The position numbers were made by a program, and so were the translations under genes. Below are positions 1 to 6,208 of a stretch of DNA of 10,149 nt, one piece after another (positions within the stretch are counted from its first letter, which is position 1; every line of letters begins with the position of its first letter). Under the pieces are notes generated by a model. The model saw only the letters and a list, made by a program, of their open reading frames with translations, searched no databases and was not told where the DNA came from. The stretch covers positions 1-10,149 of the forward strand of contig CAYRWY010000199.1 in the NCBI GenBank assembly GCA_964427955.1, written 5' to 3'. The DNA is from JACRBK01 sp964427955. GTDB taxonomy: Bacteria; Chloroflexota; Anaerolineae; Aggregatilineales; Aggregatilineaceae.

Positions 1-71
1 CAGAGATCCCCGGCCTGCGCGCCGTCCAGCAGACCGATCTGGGACAGGTCAGCAAAGCGCAGTCGTTCTGA
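1..71 (+). CDS. C-terminal end of an unidentified plus-strand gene (partial)
   Basis: The frame that begins at base 3 is open from the window edge to a TGA at 69-71 and gives a 22-residue tail ending in VSKAQSF. The opposite strand is also open here but has no start codon in the right frame before a stop, so a plus-strand gene end is the better reading. It converges on the histidine kinase gene, and a hairpin about 50 bases downstream would suit its 3' end. The tail is too short for any family assignment, and I do not recognise it. Sequence to the left of the window would settle this. Confidence 0.45.
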   Translation, partial: EIPGLRAVQQTDLGQVSKAQSF

Positions 72-118
72 GGCGAACAGGCGGCGAAAATATCAAAGTC
101 GGGATCAATTTTCTGGAG

Positions 119-139
119 GGGCGTATTGCGGATACGCCC
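119..139 (+). terminator. Perfect 8-bp hairpin, possible terminator of the plus-strand gene
   Basis: GGGCGTAT (119-126) and ATACGCCC (132-139) are exact inverted repeats around a 5-base loop, and the stem can grow by one G-U pair (118/140). It lies 47 bases after the stop at 69-71. The downstream DNA is only moderately T-rich (TTTAAGGTTTTG), so this is not a textbook intrinsic terminator. It may equally be a copy of a dispersed palindromic repeat. Confidence 0.4.
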
Positions 140-203
140 TATGTGTGTCAATTTAAGGTTTTGTGAGGCAGTCACGGTCTTGTCCCGGCCTCCCCCCCCC
201 CGG

Positions 204-239
204 CCCCCTCTCCATTCAAAAAACGCAATGGAGAGGGGG
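204..239. repeat. 13-bp perfect inverted repeat, REP-like palindrome
   Basis: CCCCCTCTCCATT (204-216) pairs exactly with AATGGAGAGGGGG (227-239) across a 10-base A-rich loop. It is preceded by a run of ten C (192-201). The arm sequence recurs in the next hairpin (259-289), so this looks like one unit of a repetitive extragenic palindrome. Similar C-rich/G-rich palindromes seem to me common between genes in Chloroflexota, but I recall that resemblance and have not searched for it. Neither flank has a T-run, which argues against a simple intrinsic terminator. Confidence 0.65.
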
Positions 240-258
240 AGAAACCAAGGTGCTGATG

Positions 259-289
259 CCCCTCCCCATCAGAAAACGATGGAGAGGGG
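259..289 (-). terminator. Hairpin abutting the histidine kinase stop codon, REP-like
   Basis: CCCCTCCCCATC (259-270) faces GATGGAGAGGGG (278-289) with one C/A mismatch in the plus-strand reading. In the minus-strand transcript the same position becomes a U-G wobble, so the 12-bp stem is fully paired only in the RNA of the histidine kinase gene. It starts directly after that gene's stop (290-292). No U-tract follows, so it may protect the 3' end or act with the 204-239 hairpin rather than terminate by itself. Confidence 0.45.
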
Positions 290-1420
290 TTATGTTTTGG
301 GCAGGGTGATGCAGAACGTGCTGCCCTGGCCGGGCGTGCTGCTGACCGCGATCTGCCCGTTATGCTTTTCCACGATGGTTTTGACGATAGCCAGCCCCAG
401 GCCGGACCCTTCGATGTCTTCGTGCTGAACGTGACTCACACGGTAGAAGGCATCAAACAGGTGAGGGAGATCGTCGGCAGAAATGCCGATCCCGGTATCG
501 GCGATCCGGATCACCACCTGGGAGGGGTCATTCTGCACGGTGAGCGTAACGCACCCCGAAGAGGGGGTATATTTGATCGCGTTCGACACCAGGTTATCCA
601 TCACCCGCGCCATGTACTGCCGGTTCAGCGTCACCTGGATTTCCTCCACCGGCGGGTCGTACTTCAGCGTAATATTCTTCTGTTGGGCCACCACCCGAAA
701 ACCATCCAGGCATTCCTGCAAAAAAGCGCCCAACGGCATCGGCGCGGTTTCCAACCCGGTGACGGACTTCACCTGCGCCATATCCAAAATATCGGTCACC
801 AGCGTGCGCATCTTCTGGACGTTCTGCCGGATCGCCTGCCGGGTGTCGTCTAATAACTCTTTCTGGTGATCGACCACTTCCAGCCGGTCCAGCACCACCG
901 CGTAGCCGAGGATGACATTCAGCGGGTTGCGCAGGTCGTGCGTCGCCATGCTGATGAATTCGTCTTTCATCTTGTTGAGCGACTCAAAGGATTCCCGGTC
1001 CTGCTGGCGCAGCGACTGGATTTCTTTCCGCTGTTCGACCAGCATGAGGTGGGTAGCAACACGCGCCAGGACCTCACGGAACTTGAAGGGCTTGGTGACG
1101 TAATCGACCCCGCCGACCTCGAAACCTTTCACGATGTTGTCGATGTCGCTCAGGGCGCTGATGAAGATCACCGGAATATCCCGCGTCTGAGGGTCGGCTT
1201 TGAGCAGCTCGCACACCTGGTAGCCGTCCATTTCAGGCATGAAGATGTCGAGCAGAATCATATCCGGGGGATTCGCTTTGACCATCGCCAGGGCGGCGGG
1301 GCCGTTCAGCGCCTCACGAACCTCATAGCCCCGCGAGACCAGCAGATCGCTCAATAACCGGACATTGGTCGGGGTATCATCTACCATCAAAATACTGTGT
1401 CGGCGTGGCTGTTCAGTCAA
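290..1420 (-). CDS. Receiver-histidine kinase hybrid (REC-HisKA-HATPase), soluble
   Basis: This is a two-component signalling protein with the receiver placed before the kinase. I start it at TTG 1420 (376 aa) because a strong AGGAGG lies 9 bases upstream. A GTG at 1459 would add 13 residues but has no ribosome binding site. Numbered from the TTG, the receiver (about 8-125) has the acidic pair D14/D15, phospho-acceptor D58 in LLDIFMPEMDG, S88 and K110 (VTKPF). A charged helical linker leads to HisKA with H161 in the H-box ATHDLRNPL. The ATPase domain has the N-box (N276, N280), DTGIG (308-312) and GSGLGLA (from 338). All catalytic residues are present. There is no membrane segment and no PAS or GAF sensor, so input probably comes by phosphotransfer or through a partner. 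No cognate output regulator is in the window. The gene follows feoC by 93 bases, and a link to iron is not shown by sequence. Confidence 0.9.
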   Translation of the reverse strand: MTEQPRRHSILMVDDTPTNVRLLSDLLVSRGYEVREALNGPAALAMVKANPPDMILLDIFMPEMDGYQVCELLKADPQTRDIPVIFISALSDIDNIVKGFEVGGVDYVTKPFKFREVLARVATHLMLVEQRKEIQSLRQQDRESFESLNKMKDEFISMATHDLRNPLNVILGYAVVLDRLEVVDHQKELLDDTRQAIRQNVQKMRTLVTDILDMAQVKSVTGLETAPMPLGAFLQECLDGFRVVAQQKNITLKYDPPVEEIQVTLNRQYMARVMDNLVSNAIKYTPSSGCVTLTVQNDPSQVVIRIADTGIGISADDLPHLFDAFYRVSHVQHEDIEGSGLGLAIVKTIVEKHNGQIAVSSTPGQGSTFCITLPKT

Positions 1421-1429
1421 GTACCGCCC

Positions 1430-1435
1430 CCTCCT
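1430..1435 (-). promoter_or_regulatory. Ribosome binding site deciding the kinase start
   Basis: The minus strand reads AGGAGG here, extended by further G residues, 9 bases before TTG at 1420. It favours the TTG over the in-frame GTG at 1459, whose upstream bases show no Shine-Dalgarno match. Confidence 0.7.
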
Positions 1436-1513
1436 CACGGGTATCCGGCCCGCCTGCACACGAACGCAGGCTAGTCGCCAGTGTCAACCTTATGATGCTA
1501 CCCATTTTAGCGG

Positions 1514-1804
1514 TTAACGACAACCGCCACAGCAGGAAGGATCGGCTATTGGCGAATTATCATCCGTCACCAGCTCATACGTGCGGGGAAGATGGGGGAC
1601 AAATGGACAGCCCTGAGCGCCCCCGCAGGTCGCACACCCCTGCCCGGCGCTCGATTCGCGCAGTTTGCCCTTGCGCACCCAATAATCGATCATGCCTTCC
1701 AACATGCCCAGGGGCAGCTCCAACTCGCGCGCGAGCTGGTTCAGCGTGCGTGGCCGGTGGGTATTTTCGAAAGCAGCGAGCACCTGGCGGAGCGTAGTCG
1801 TCAT
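1514..1804 (-). CDS. feoC: FeoC-like small winged-helix protein of the ferrous iron system
   Basis: A 96-residue protein immediately after feoB. I chose the ATG at 1804, which overlaps the feoB TGA (TGATG) with GGGAG 7 bases upstream. A GTG one codon earlier (1807) is the alternative. The first 50 residues form a winged-helix-type domain (LRQVLAAF, then LNQLARELELP, then a recognition-helix-like IDYWVRKGKLRE), as in FeoC family members. A cysteine cluster follows: C57, C60 and C66 (CATCGGAQGC), with a second group at the C-terminus, C91, C92 and C95 (CCGGC). In known FeoC proteins the wing cysteines can bind an oxygen-sensitive Fe-S cluster, and FeoC stabilises FeoB or regulates the operon. 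By inference this one does the same. The extra C-terminal cysteines are unusual. Family membership rests on size, position and cysteine pattern. Confidence 0.85.
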   Translation of the reverse strand: MTTTLRQVLAAFENTHRPRTLNQLARELELPLGMLEGMIDYWVRKGKLRESSAGQGCATCGGAQGCPFVPHLPRTYELVTDDNSPIADPSCCGGCR

Positions 1805-4074
1805 CACGCCACTCCCAGCAATAGGCCACCCTGGTAGACGATCACTGCCGCGATCCAGGCCAGGGTGAGCGTATAGGTCATCTGCAAGAGCATCCAGCGG
1901 CGTCCAAATTCGTGGCGCATGGCAGCGACCGTGGTCATGCAGGGGATGTAGAGCAGCACGAAGACATTGAACGCCACCGCCGCCAGCTTTCCTCTGGCGG
2001 AAGAACCGGCGATGTCGGCAAAGGCCGTCGTCAGCGAGGCTTCCAGGTCGGTCGTATCCTGATCGTTTTCGTCCTGGTGCAGCCAGTTAGCCTTCGGCAG
2101 CGTCACGCCAGGGATCAGATTCGCCGTGCGGGGGACGATGTTGACGATCTCCTCGACGGTGAGGACCGCCGCATCGCCGAACGACGTGGCCATTTCCTTC
2201 AGGTCGCGACTGAACGATCCTTCGTGCGATTCGGGTTCCACCCCGGCTCCCTGGGTCTCGTCCACGTAGATCAGGTTCATCGTACCGACCACCGCTTCTT
2301 TGGCGACGAAGCCGCTGATCAGCGCGCCGGACGATTCCCAACTGCCAAAGCCCGCCGGTTTGAAGATGGGCGAAATGCTCCGGCTGATCCCCCCAAACAG
2401 GCTGTCGCCGGTCGGCACGTGGTTGAATTTGCCTTTGCCGGTCGGCGTGGCCAACAGCACCCAGATCACGACCGTGCTGGCCAGGATGATCGTCGTGGCC
2501 TGGCGCAGGAAACTGCCGATGCGCTGACCAACCTGGCGTAACACATTGTGCAGGTTCGGCAGGCGGTAGGGCGGCAGTTCCAGCACGAACGGCGGCGGCG
2601 CTTTGTGGCGGTAGACCACGCGCTTGAACACCAGCCCCGTCCCCAGCGCGATCGCGATCCCCAGCAGGTACATGGCAAAGATCAGGTTGCCGGATTTCGC
2701 GCCAAAAAAGGCCGCGCCGAATACCACGTAGACGGGGAGGCGCGCCCCACAGCTCATGAACGGCGTGAGAAAGGCGGTGAGGCGGCGATCTTCTTCGTCT
2801 TCGAGCGTGCGCGTGGCGTAGATCGCCGGGACGGTGCAGCCAAAACCGACCATCAAGGGCAAGAAGCTCTTGCCATGCAGGCCGATCAGCCGCATCACCC
2901 GGTCCATGACGAACGCCGAGCGGGCCATGTAACCCGTATCTTCGAGGATGGCCACCGCCAGGTAGAGGAAAAACAGGACCGGAATGAACACCAACACGCC
3001 GCCGACACCCGCGATCACTCCATTCACCAGCAGCCCTTCGACCCAGGAGCCTTCCAGCCCGACTTGGTCGAGTACCACCAGCACCCAGCGCGAGAACGGG
3101 CCGCTGATCAGGTTGTCGATCCAGTCCAGCAGCGGCGCGCTGACGTTGGCCGTGAACTGAAACACGATCCACATCAGCAGCAAAAAGATCGGCACGCCCC
3201 AGATGGGGTGAGTAATGATCCGGTCGGCGCGGTCTGACTGCGTTTCGAGCATGGAATCTGGGCGTTTGATCGCCCCGCGCAGCACCTCGCCAATGAAGTG
3301 GTAGCGCCGGTCGGTGATCAGCGTCTCGATGTCCTCGTCGGCCCGGTCGGCTACCTGCTCACCCAACTGTTCCACTTTGGCCAGCAGGGCCTGATGGCCG
3401 GAATCGGACAGCCGGGCGAAGAGATCTTCGTCGTGTTCCAGAAGCTTGATCGCGAGCCAGTGGGGGCGATAGGTCCGGCAGAGCGCGCTGTCTTTTTCGA
3501 TTTCGGCCTGAACCTCGGCCATCACGGCATCCAGGTCAGCGCCGTAGTCGATCCGCACCGCTTGGGCGAAGGAGGAGGAGGCCAATTCCAGGATCTTGTC
3601 CTTCAACGGCTCGATCCCCTGGCTGCGGCTGCCCACCGTCTCCAACACCGGGACTCCCAGGCGTTCGGCCAGCAGACCGCTGTCGATCTCCAGGCCGCGG
3701 CGGTGGGCGGTGTCGGCCATGTTCAGGACCAGGATCAGCGGGACTTCCAGCTCCAACACCTGGGTCACCAGGTAGAGGTTGCGCTCCAGGTTGGAGGCAT
3801 CCGCGACGGCGATCACCAGGCTGGGATGCTCGTGAATGATGAAATCCCGCGCGATGATCTCCTCGGAAGAATAGGCATTCAGGCTGTAGGTGCCGGGCAG
3901 ATCCACGATCACGATCTCCTGGCCCCGAATGCGCGCCACGCCTTCCTTGCGCTCGACGGTTTTGCCCGGCCAGTTGCCGACATGCTGCCGGGAACCGGTC
4001 AGGGCATTGAAGATCGTGCTTTTGCCGACGTTAGGGTTGCCCGCCAGGGCGATGATGTAGCCGGTGGATATCAA
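1804..4074 (-). CDS. feoB: Ferrous iron transporter FeoB
   Basis: This is the Fe(II) transport permease in the cytoplasmic membrane, 756 aa against 773 in E. coli. The N-terminal G-domain is complete: P-loop GNPNVGKST (12-20), G2 region around T39, DLPG (58-61), NMAD (118-121) and a G5-like VGSRSQG (147-153). A helical GDI-like spacer (about 180-270) leads to the membrane part. There the two Gate motifs are visible, one with GFGCTVPA (410-417) and SCGARLPVYV (441-450), the other with LLYIPC (707-712). C412, C442 and C712 match the conserved membrane cysteines. The start is TTG at 4074, which is forced because no other start codon precedes the P-loop. It has only a weak ribosome binding site, so translation is probably coupled to feoA, whose stop is 3 bases away in the same frame. 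The end overlaps feoC. Confidence 0.97.
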   Translation of the reverse strand: MISTGYIIALAGNPNVGKSTIFNALTGSRQHVGNWPGKTVERKEGVARIRGQEIVIVDLPGTYSLNAYSSEEIIARDFIIHEHPSLVIAVADASNLERNLYLVTQVLELEVPLILVLNMADTAHRRGLEIDSGLLAERLGVPVLETVGSRSQGIEPLKDKILELASSSFAQAVRIDYGADLDAVMAEVQAEIEKDSALCRTYRPHWLAIKLLEHDEDLFARLSDSGHQALLAKVEQLGEQVADRADEDIETLITDRRYHFIGEVLRGAIKRPDSMLETQSDRADRIITHPIWGVPIFLLLMWIVFQFTANVSAPLLDWIDNLISGPFSRWVLVVLDQVGLEGSWVEGLLVNGVIAGVGGVLVFIPVLFFLYLAVAILEDTGYMARSAFVMDRVMRLIGLHGKSFLPLMVGFGCTVPAIYATRTLEDEEDRRLTAFLTPFMSCGARLPVYVVFGAAFFGAKSGNLIFAMYLLGIAIALGTGLVFKRVVYRHKAPPPFVLELPPYRLPNLHNVLRQVGQRIGSFLRQATTIILASTVVIWVLLATPTGKGKFNHVPTGDSLFGGISRSISPIFKPAGFGSWESSGALISGFVAKEAVVGTMNLIYVDETQGAGVEPESHEGSFSRDLKEMATSFGDAAVLTVEEIVNIVPRTANLIPGVTLPKANWLHQDENDQDTTDLEASLTTAFADIAGSSARGKLAAVAFNVFVLLYIPCMTTVAAMRHEFGRRWMLLQMTYTLTLAWIAAVIVYQGGLLLGVA

Positions 4075-4077
4075 CGC

Positions 4078-4359
4078 TTATTTTCTCTTGAGTCGTTCGG
4101 CGGCATGAGGACAAACTTGAATCCGGTGCGCCATGCCGCGTCCAATCGCCAGCCGGGAGTCTTCTTTGACCGCCAGAATCAAGGGGCCAGTGAAGCTGTT
4201 TTGCACCACGCGCACGTCCAGCCCCACCGTCAGACCCAGATCGGCCAGGCGCTTGCGCAACCGCTTGCCCTCGTCGATCTTGACCAGTTCGACGGTTTCC
4301 CCGGGCGCGACCATGCTCAGCATCATGATGGGACGGTCGGAATTCGTCGCGCTTGACAT
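4078..4359 (-). CDS. feoA: FeoA, SH3-like partner of FeoB
   Basis: A 93-residue cytosolic protein with the FeoA core. The N-terminal half reads MVAPGETVELVKI, then RLRKRLADLGLTVGLDVRVVQ, followed by the strand pair FTGPLILAV and the closing LAIGRGMAHRIQV, the usual SH3-like barrel. FeoA proteins are thought to bind FeoB and modulate its transport activity. The ATG at 4359 has AAAGGAG four bases upstream, which fixes the start against later methionines (12, 13, 16). It is the first gene of a feoA-feoB-feoC unit. The promoter region ahead of it carries a Fur-box-like palindrome, so iron-dependent repression is likely. An odd point is that the gene is in frame with feoB and only the TAA and one codon separate them. 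Confidence 0.95.
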   Translation of the reverse strand: MSSATNSDRPIMMLSMVAPGETVELVKIDEGKRLRKRLADLGLTVGLDVRVVQNSFTGPLILAVKEDSRLAIGRGMAHRIQVCPHAAERLKRK

Positions 4360-4396
4360 AAGACTCCTTTGGGAGACGGCACGGACAACGTGTTAT

Positions 4397-4411
4397 TGCG
4401 AATTATTCTCA
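4397..4411 (-). promoter_or_regulatory. Fur-box-like operator of feoABC
   Basis: The minus strand reads TGAGAATAATTCGCA, a 7-1-7 inverted repeat in which the two arms agree at 6 of 7 positions. It matches 12 of the 14 arm positions of the 7-1-7 Fur consensus TGATAAT-N-ATTATCA. It covers the predicted -10, and a further GATAAT lies next to it upstream, so overlapping binding is possible. A DtxR- or MntR-type regulator is the alternative, and no regulator gene is in the window. Confidence 0.6.
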
Positions 4412-4433
4412 ATTATCCACCCCGAAAAGTCAA
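4405..4433 (-). promoter_or_regulatory. Sigma-70-type promoter candidate for feoABC
   Basis: The -35 is TTGACT (4433-4428, 5 of 6 consensus) and the -10 is GAGAAT (4410-4405, 4 of 6), with a 17-base spacer. The expected start near 4398 gives a leader of about 40 bases to the feoA ATG. The -10 is buried in the Fur-like palindrome, the normal layout for a repressed iron gene. Confidence 0.55.
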
Positions 4434-4456
4434 GCGATCAGTATCAATCTTCACCC

Positions 4457-4474
4457 GACAATCGGCAGATTGTC
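4457..4474 (-). terminator. Perfect 7-bp hairpin just after hypE
   Basis: GACAATC (4457-4463) and GATTGTC (4468-4474) are exact inverted repeats around the tetraloop GGCA. The hairpin begins one base past the hypE stop codon. What follows on the minus strand is not a T-run (GGGTGAAG), so intrinsic termination is doubtful. It could be a 3'-end stabiliser, or an operator dyad 24 bases upstream of the feoA -35. Confidence 0.4.
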
Positions 4475-4475
4475 A

Positions 4476-5534
4476 TCAGCAGATGCGGGGCAGGATTTCC
4501 CCGAGGGGCATATCGACCACGCGCCGCCCGCCGATGCTGGTCCGGGCAATCACCCGCCCCGGATGATCTTCGACGACATGCCCGATGAGAGCCGCTTCGC
4601 GCCCCAGGGGATGCTGGTGCATCGCCTCCAGCACCGCGTCCGCCGATTCCGCCGGGAGGATCGCGACCAGCTTGCCTTCGTTCGCCACGTACAGCGGGTC
4701 CATCCCCAGCATCTCACACGCGGCCATGACCGCCGGGCGCACCGGGACCGCGGCCTCGTTCAGCGTGAAGCCGACCCGCGAACTGGCGGCTAACTCGTTG
4801 AGCACTGCCGCCACGCCGCCACGCGTCGCATCGCGCAGGCAGTGAACGTCGCGCGTCACGCTCAGCATGGTCGCCACCAGCGTATCCAGCGGCGCGCTGT
4901 CGCTGACCAGTTCGGTCTCGAAGCTCAGGCCCTCGCGCACCGACATGATCGCCATGCCGTGATCGCCAATCGTCCCGCTGACGATAATCGCATCGCCGGG
5001 CCGGGCGCGATCCGCCGCGATCTGCAAATCTGCCGGAACCAGGCCGATCCCGGCGGTATTGATGAACACGCCGTCGCCCTTGCCCTTGTTGACGACCTTC
5101 GTATCGCCGGTCACGATCGGGACGCCGACCGTCTTGCAGGCGTTCGCCATCGAGGTGACGATCCGGCCCAGGTCGTCCATCGCCAGCCCTTCTTCGAGGA
5201 TGAATCCGGCGGAGAGGAACAGCGGCCTGGCCCCACTCATCGCCAGGTCGTTGATCGTGCCGTGCACCGCCAGGCTGCCGATGTCGCCCCCAGGGAAAAA
5301 GAGCGGCTGCACGACAAACGAATCGGTCGTAAAGGCCAGCCGCGCACCATTGATATTTACCACGGCCTGATCGTTCAAACCGGCCAGCGCCGGGTTATCA
5401 AACAGGGGGACAAACAGATGCTGGATCAAATCGGCGGAGAGCCGCCCGCCGCTGCCGTGGCCCAGCACGATCTGCGGATAGTCGCGCAGCGGCAGCGGGC
5501 AGACAAAGCCTTGAAAATTGGGAGCGTCAGTCAT
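4476..5534 (-). CDS. hypE: HypE, [NiFe]-hydrogenase maturation carbamoyl dehydratase
   Basis: HypE converts a carbamoyl group, placed on its C-terminal cysteine by HypF, into a thiocyanate with ATP. The cyanide is then passed to iron on the HypC-HypD complex to build the Fe(CN)2CO centre of [NiFe] hydrogenases. The 352-residue protein shows the N-terminal CPLPLRDYP with LGHGSGGRLS (24-33), the ATP-site residues of the PurM/SelD-like fold (TTDSF 69-73, NDLAMSG 95-101, TGDTKVV 142-148), DATRGG (235-240), the family stretch PLYVANEGKL (280-289) and the diagnostic C-terminal PRIC. The ATG at 5534 has a short AGAGG 8 bases upstream that lies inside an intergenic repeat. No hypA, B, C, D or F and no hydrogenase subunit is in view. 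SelD and ThiL share the fold, but the C-terminal cysteine tail excludes them. Confidence 0.96.
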   Translation of the reverse strand: MTDAPNFQGFVCPLPLRDYPQIVLGHGSGGRLSADLIQHLFVPLFDNPALAGLNDQAVVNINGARLAFTTDSFVVQPLFFPGGDIGSLAVHGTINDLAMSGARPLFLSAGFILEEGLAMDDLGRIVTSMANACKTVGVPIVTGDTKVVNKGKGDGVFINTAGIGLVPADLQIAADRARPGDAIIVSGTIGDHGMAIMSVREGLSFETELVSDSAPLDTLVATMLSVTRDVHCLRDATRGGVAAVLNELAASSRVGFTLNEAAVPVRPAVMAACEMLGMDPLYVANEGKLVAILPAESADAVLEAMHQHPLGREAALIGHVVEDHPGRVIARTSIGGRRVVDMPLGEILPRIC

Positions 5535-5543
5535 GAAGAGGTC

Positions 5544-5583
5544 CTCTGTGGTCTACGAACTGTGAGCCAGTTTTACCACAGAG
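5544..5583. repeat. Stem-loop with CACAGAG arms ahead of hypE
   Basis: CTCTGTGGT (5544-5552) pairs exactly with ACCACAGAG (5575-5583). Inside it AACTG (5558-5562) pairs with CAGTT (5568-5572), giving a two-part stem. In the minus-strand transcript the 3' arm contains part of the hypE Shine-Dalgarno region, so folding could hide it. CACAGAG-type palindromes recur between genes in many bacterial genomes, as far as I recall. Confidence 0.6.
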
Positions 5584-5589
5584 ATCAGC

Positions 5590-5640
5590 GGGAGCACAGA
5601 GAATCTTTTGTGAATTTTGGTCGAGTTCCTCTGTGCTCCC
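5590..5640. repeat. 12-bp perfect inverted repeat after the oxidoreductase genes
   Basis: GGGAGCACAGAG (5590-5601) pairs exactly with CTCTGTGCTCCC (5629-5640) across 27 bases. It lies 10 bases past the gamma-subunit stop and could mark the 3' end of that operon, although the bases after it on the minus strand (GCTGAT) are not a T-run. It shares the CACAGAG core with the neighbouring stem-loop, so arms could pair across the two structures. Confidence 0.6.
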
Positions 5641-5650
5641 GGGGAGGCGA

Positions 5651-6202
5651 TCAGGCGTGCATCTGGGCCTGGGCGAGCGCCGCGCCGCGATCCAGGGCGG
5701 TGAGGTTAGTGTTCAGCAGGTGGGCTTTGCGCGTCCCCAGCTTTTCGGTCAGGACGTGCCGGACCGTGTCCGTATTCACCAGCGGACGGCGGGTCAACAG
5801 CGCGCCCAACATGATCAGGTTGGTCGTGCGCACTTCCCCGATTTCCGAGGCAATCGCCGTGGCGGGCAGCGCGATCACGTCGAGATCGGACCGCTGCGCC
5901 GGATGCACCACCATCGATTCGTTGACGACCAGCAGCCCGCCCGTCGTGACCATCGGCTCATACTTTTCGAGCGAGGGATTATTGAACACCAGCGCGATGC
6001 TGGGATGGCGGCACACCGGCGATCCAATCGGATCGTCGCTGATCACGACGGTGCAGTTCGCCGTCCCGCCGCGCATCTCCGGGCCATAGGAGGGAATCCA
6101 CGTGACGTGCTTGTCTTCGGCCAGCGCCGTATACGCCAGAAGCTGCCCGACGAACATGATCCCCTGGCCCCCAAAACCAGCAAAGATGATCTCCTCGTGC
6201 AT
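5651..6202 (-). CDS. korC: 2-oxoacid:ferredoxin oxidoreductase, gamma subunit
   Basis: The 183-residue gamma subunit of a four-subunit 2-oxoacid:ferredoxin oxidoreductase, a cytoplasmic enzyme that oxidatively decarboxylates 2-oxoacids to acyl-CoA. In this superfamily the gamma domain contributes to CoA binding and assembly. The family marks are IIFAGFGGQGI (5-15), SYGPEMRGG (38-46) with following TANCTVVIS, and the hydrophobic strand near LIMLGALL (129-136). The ATG at 6202 has an excellent AGGAGGAGGT upstream that sits inside the end of the beta-subunit gene. The genes are 6 bases apart, so they are co-translated. It is the last gene of the operon and is followed by a spacer of palindromes. 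Length is normal for the family. Substrate cannot be read from this subunit. Confidence 0.93.
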   Translation of the reverse strand: MHEEIIFAGFGGQGIMFVGQLLAYTALAEDKHVTWIPSYGPEMRGGTANCTVVISDDPIGSPVCRHPSIALVFNNPSLEKYEPMVTTGGLLVVNESMVVHPAQRSDLDVIALPATAIASEIGEVRTTNLIMLGALLTRRPLVNTDTVRHVLTEKLGTRKAHLLNTNLTALDRGAALAQAQMHA

Positions 6203-6208
6203 GGTCGC

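Noticed and set aside
192..201. Run of ten C as a phase-variation tract
   Set aside because: It lies between convergent gene ends, not in a promoter or reading frame, and such runs are also prone to sequencing error.
1482..1487. TTGACA on the minus strand between feoC and the kinase gene
   Set aside because: It is a perfect -35 hexamer, but 17 bases further on there is only TTCGTG and no acceptable -10 at 16-18 bases, so I do not call a promoter.
1804..2270. Long hydrophilic stretch near FeoB residues 605-690 as an inserted domain
   Set aside because: From memory E. coli FeoB has a loop of similar size at this place, so it is within the normal range for the family.
4476..5534. Reading the hypE gene as selD (selenophosphate synthetase)
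   Set aside because: The fold is shared, but the C-terminal PRIC and the N-terminal CPLPL and GHGSGGRLS segments are those of HypE, and the selD Cys/Sec active-site loop is absent.
5535..5650. A separate promoter for hypE
   Set aside because: TTCACA and TAAAAC are present but not at a workable spacing to partner hexamers. hypE may be read through from the upstream operon.
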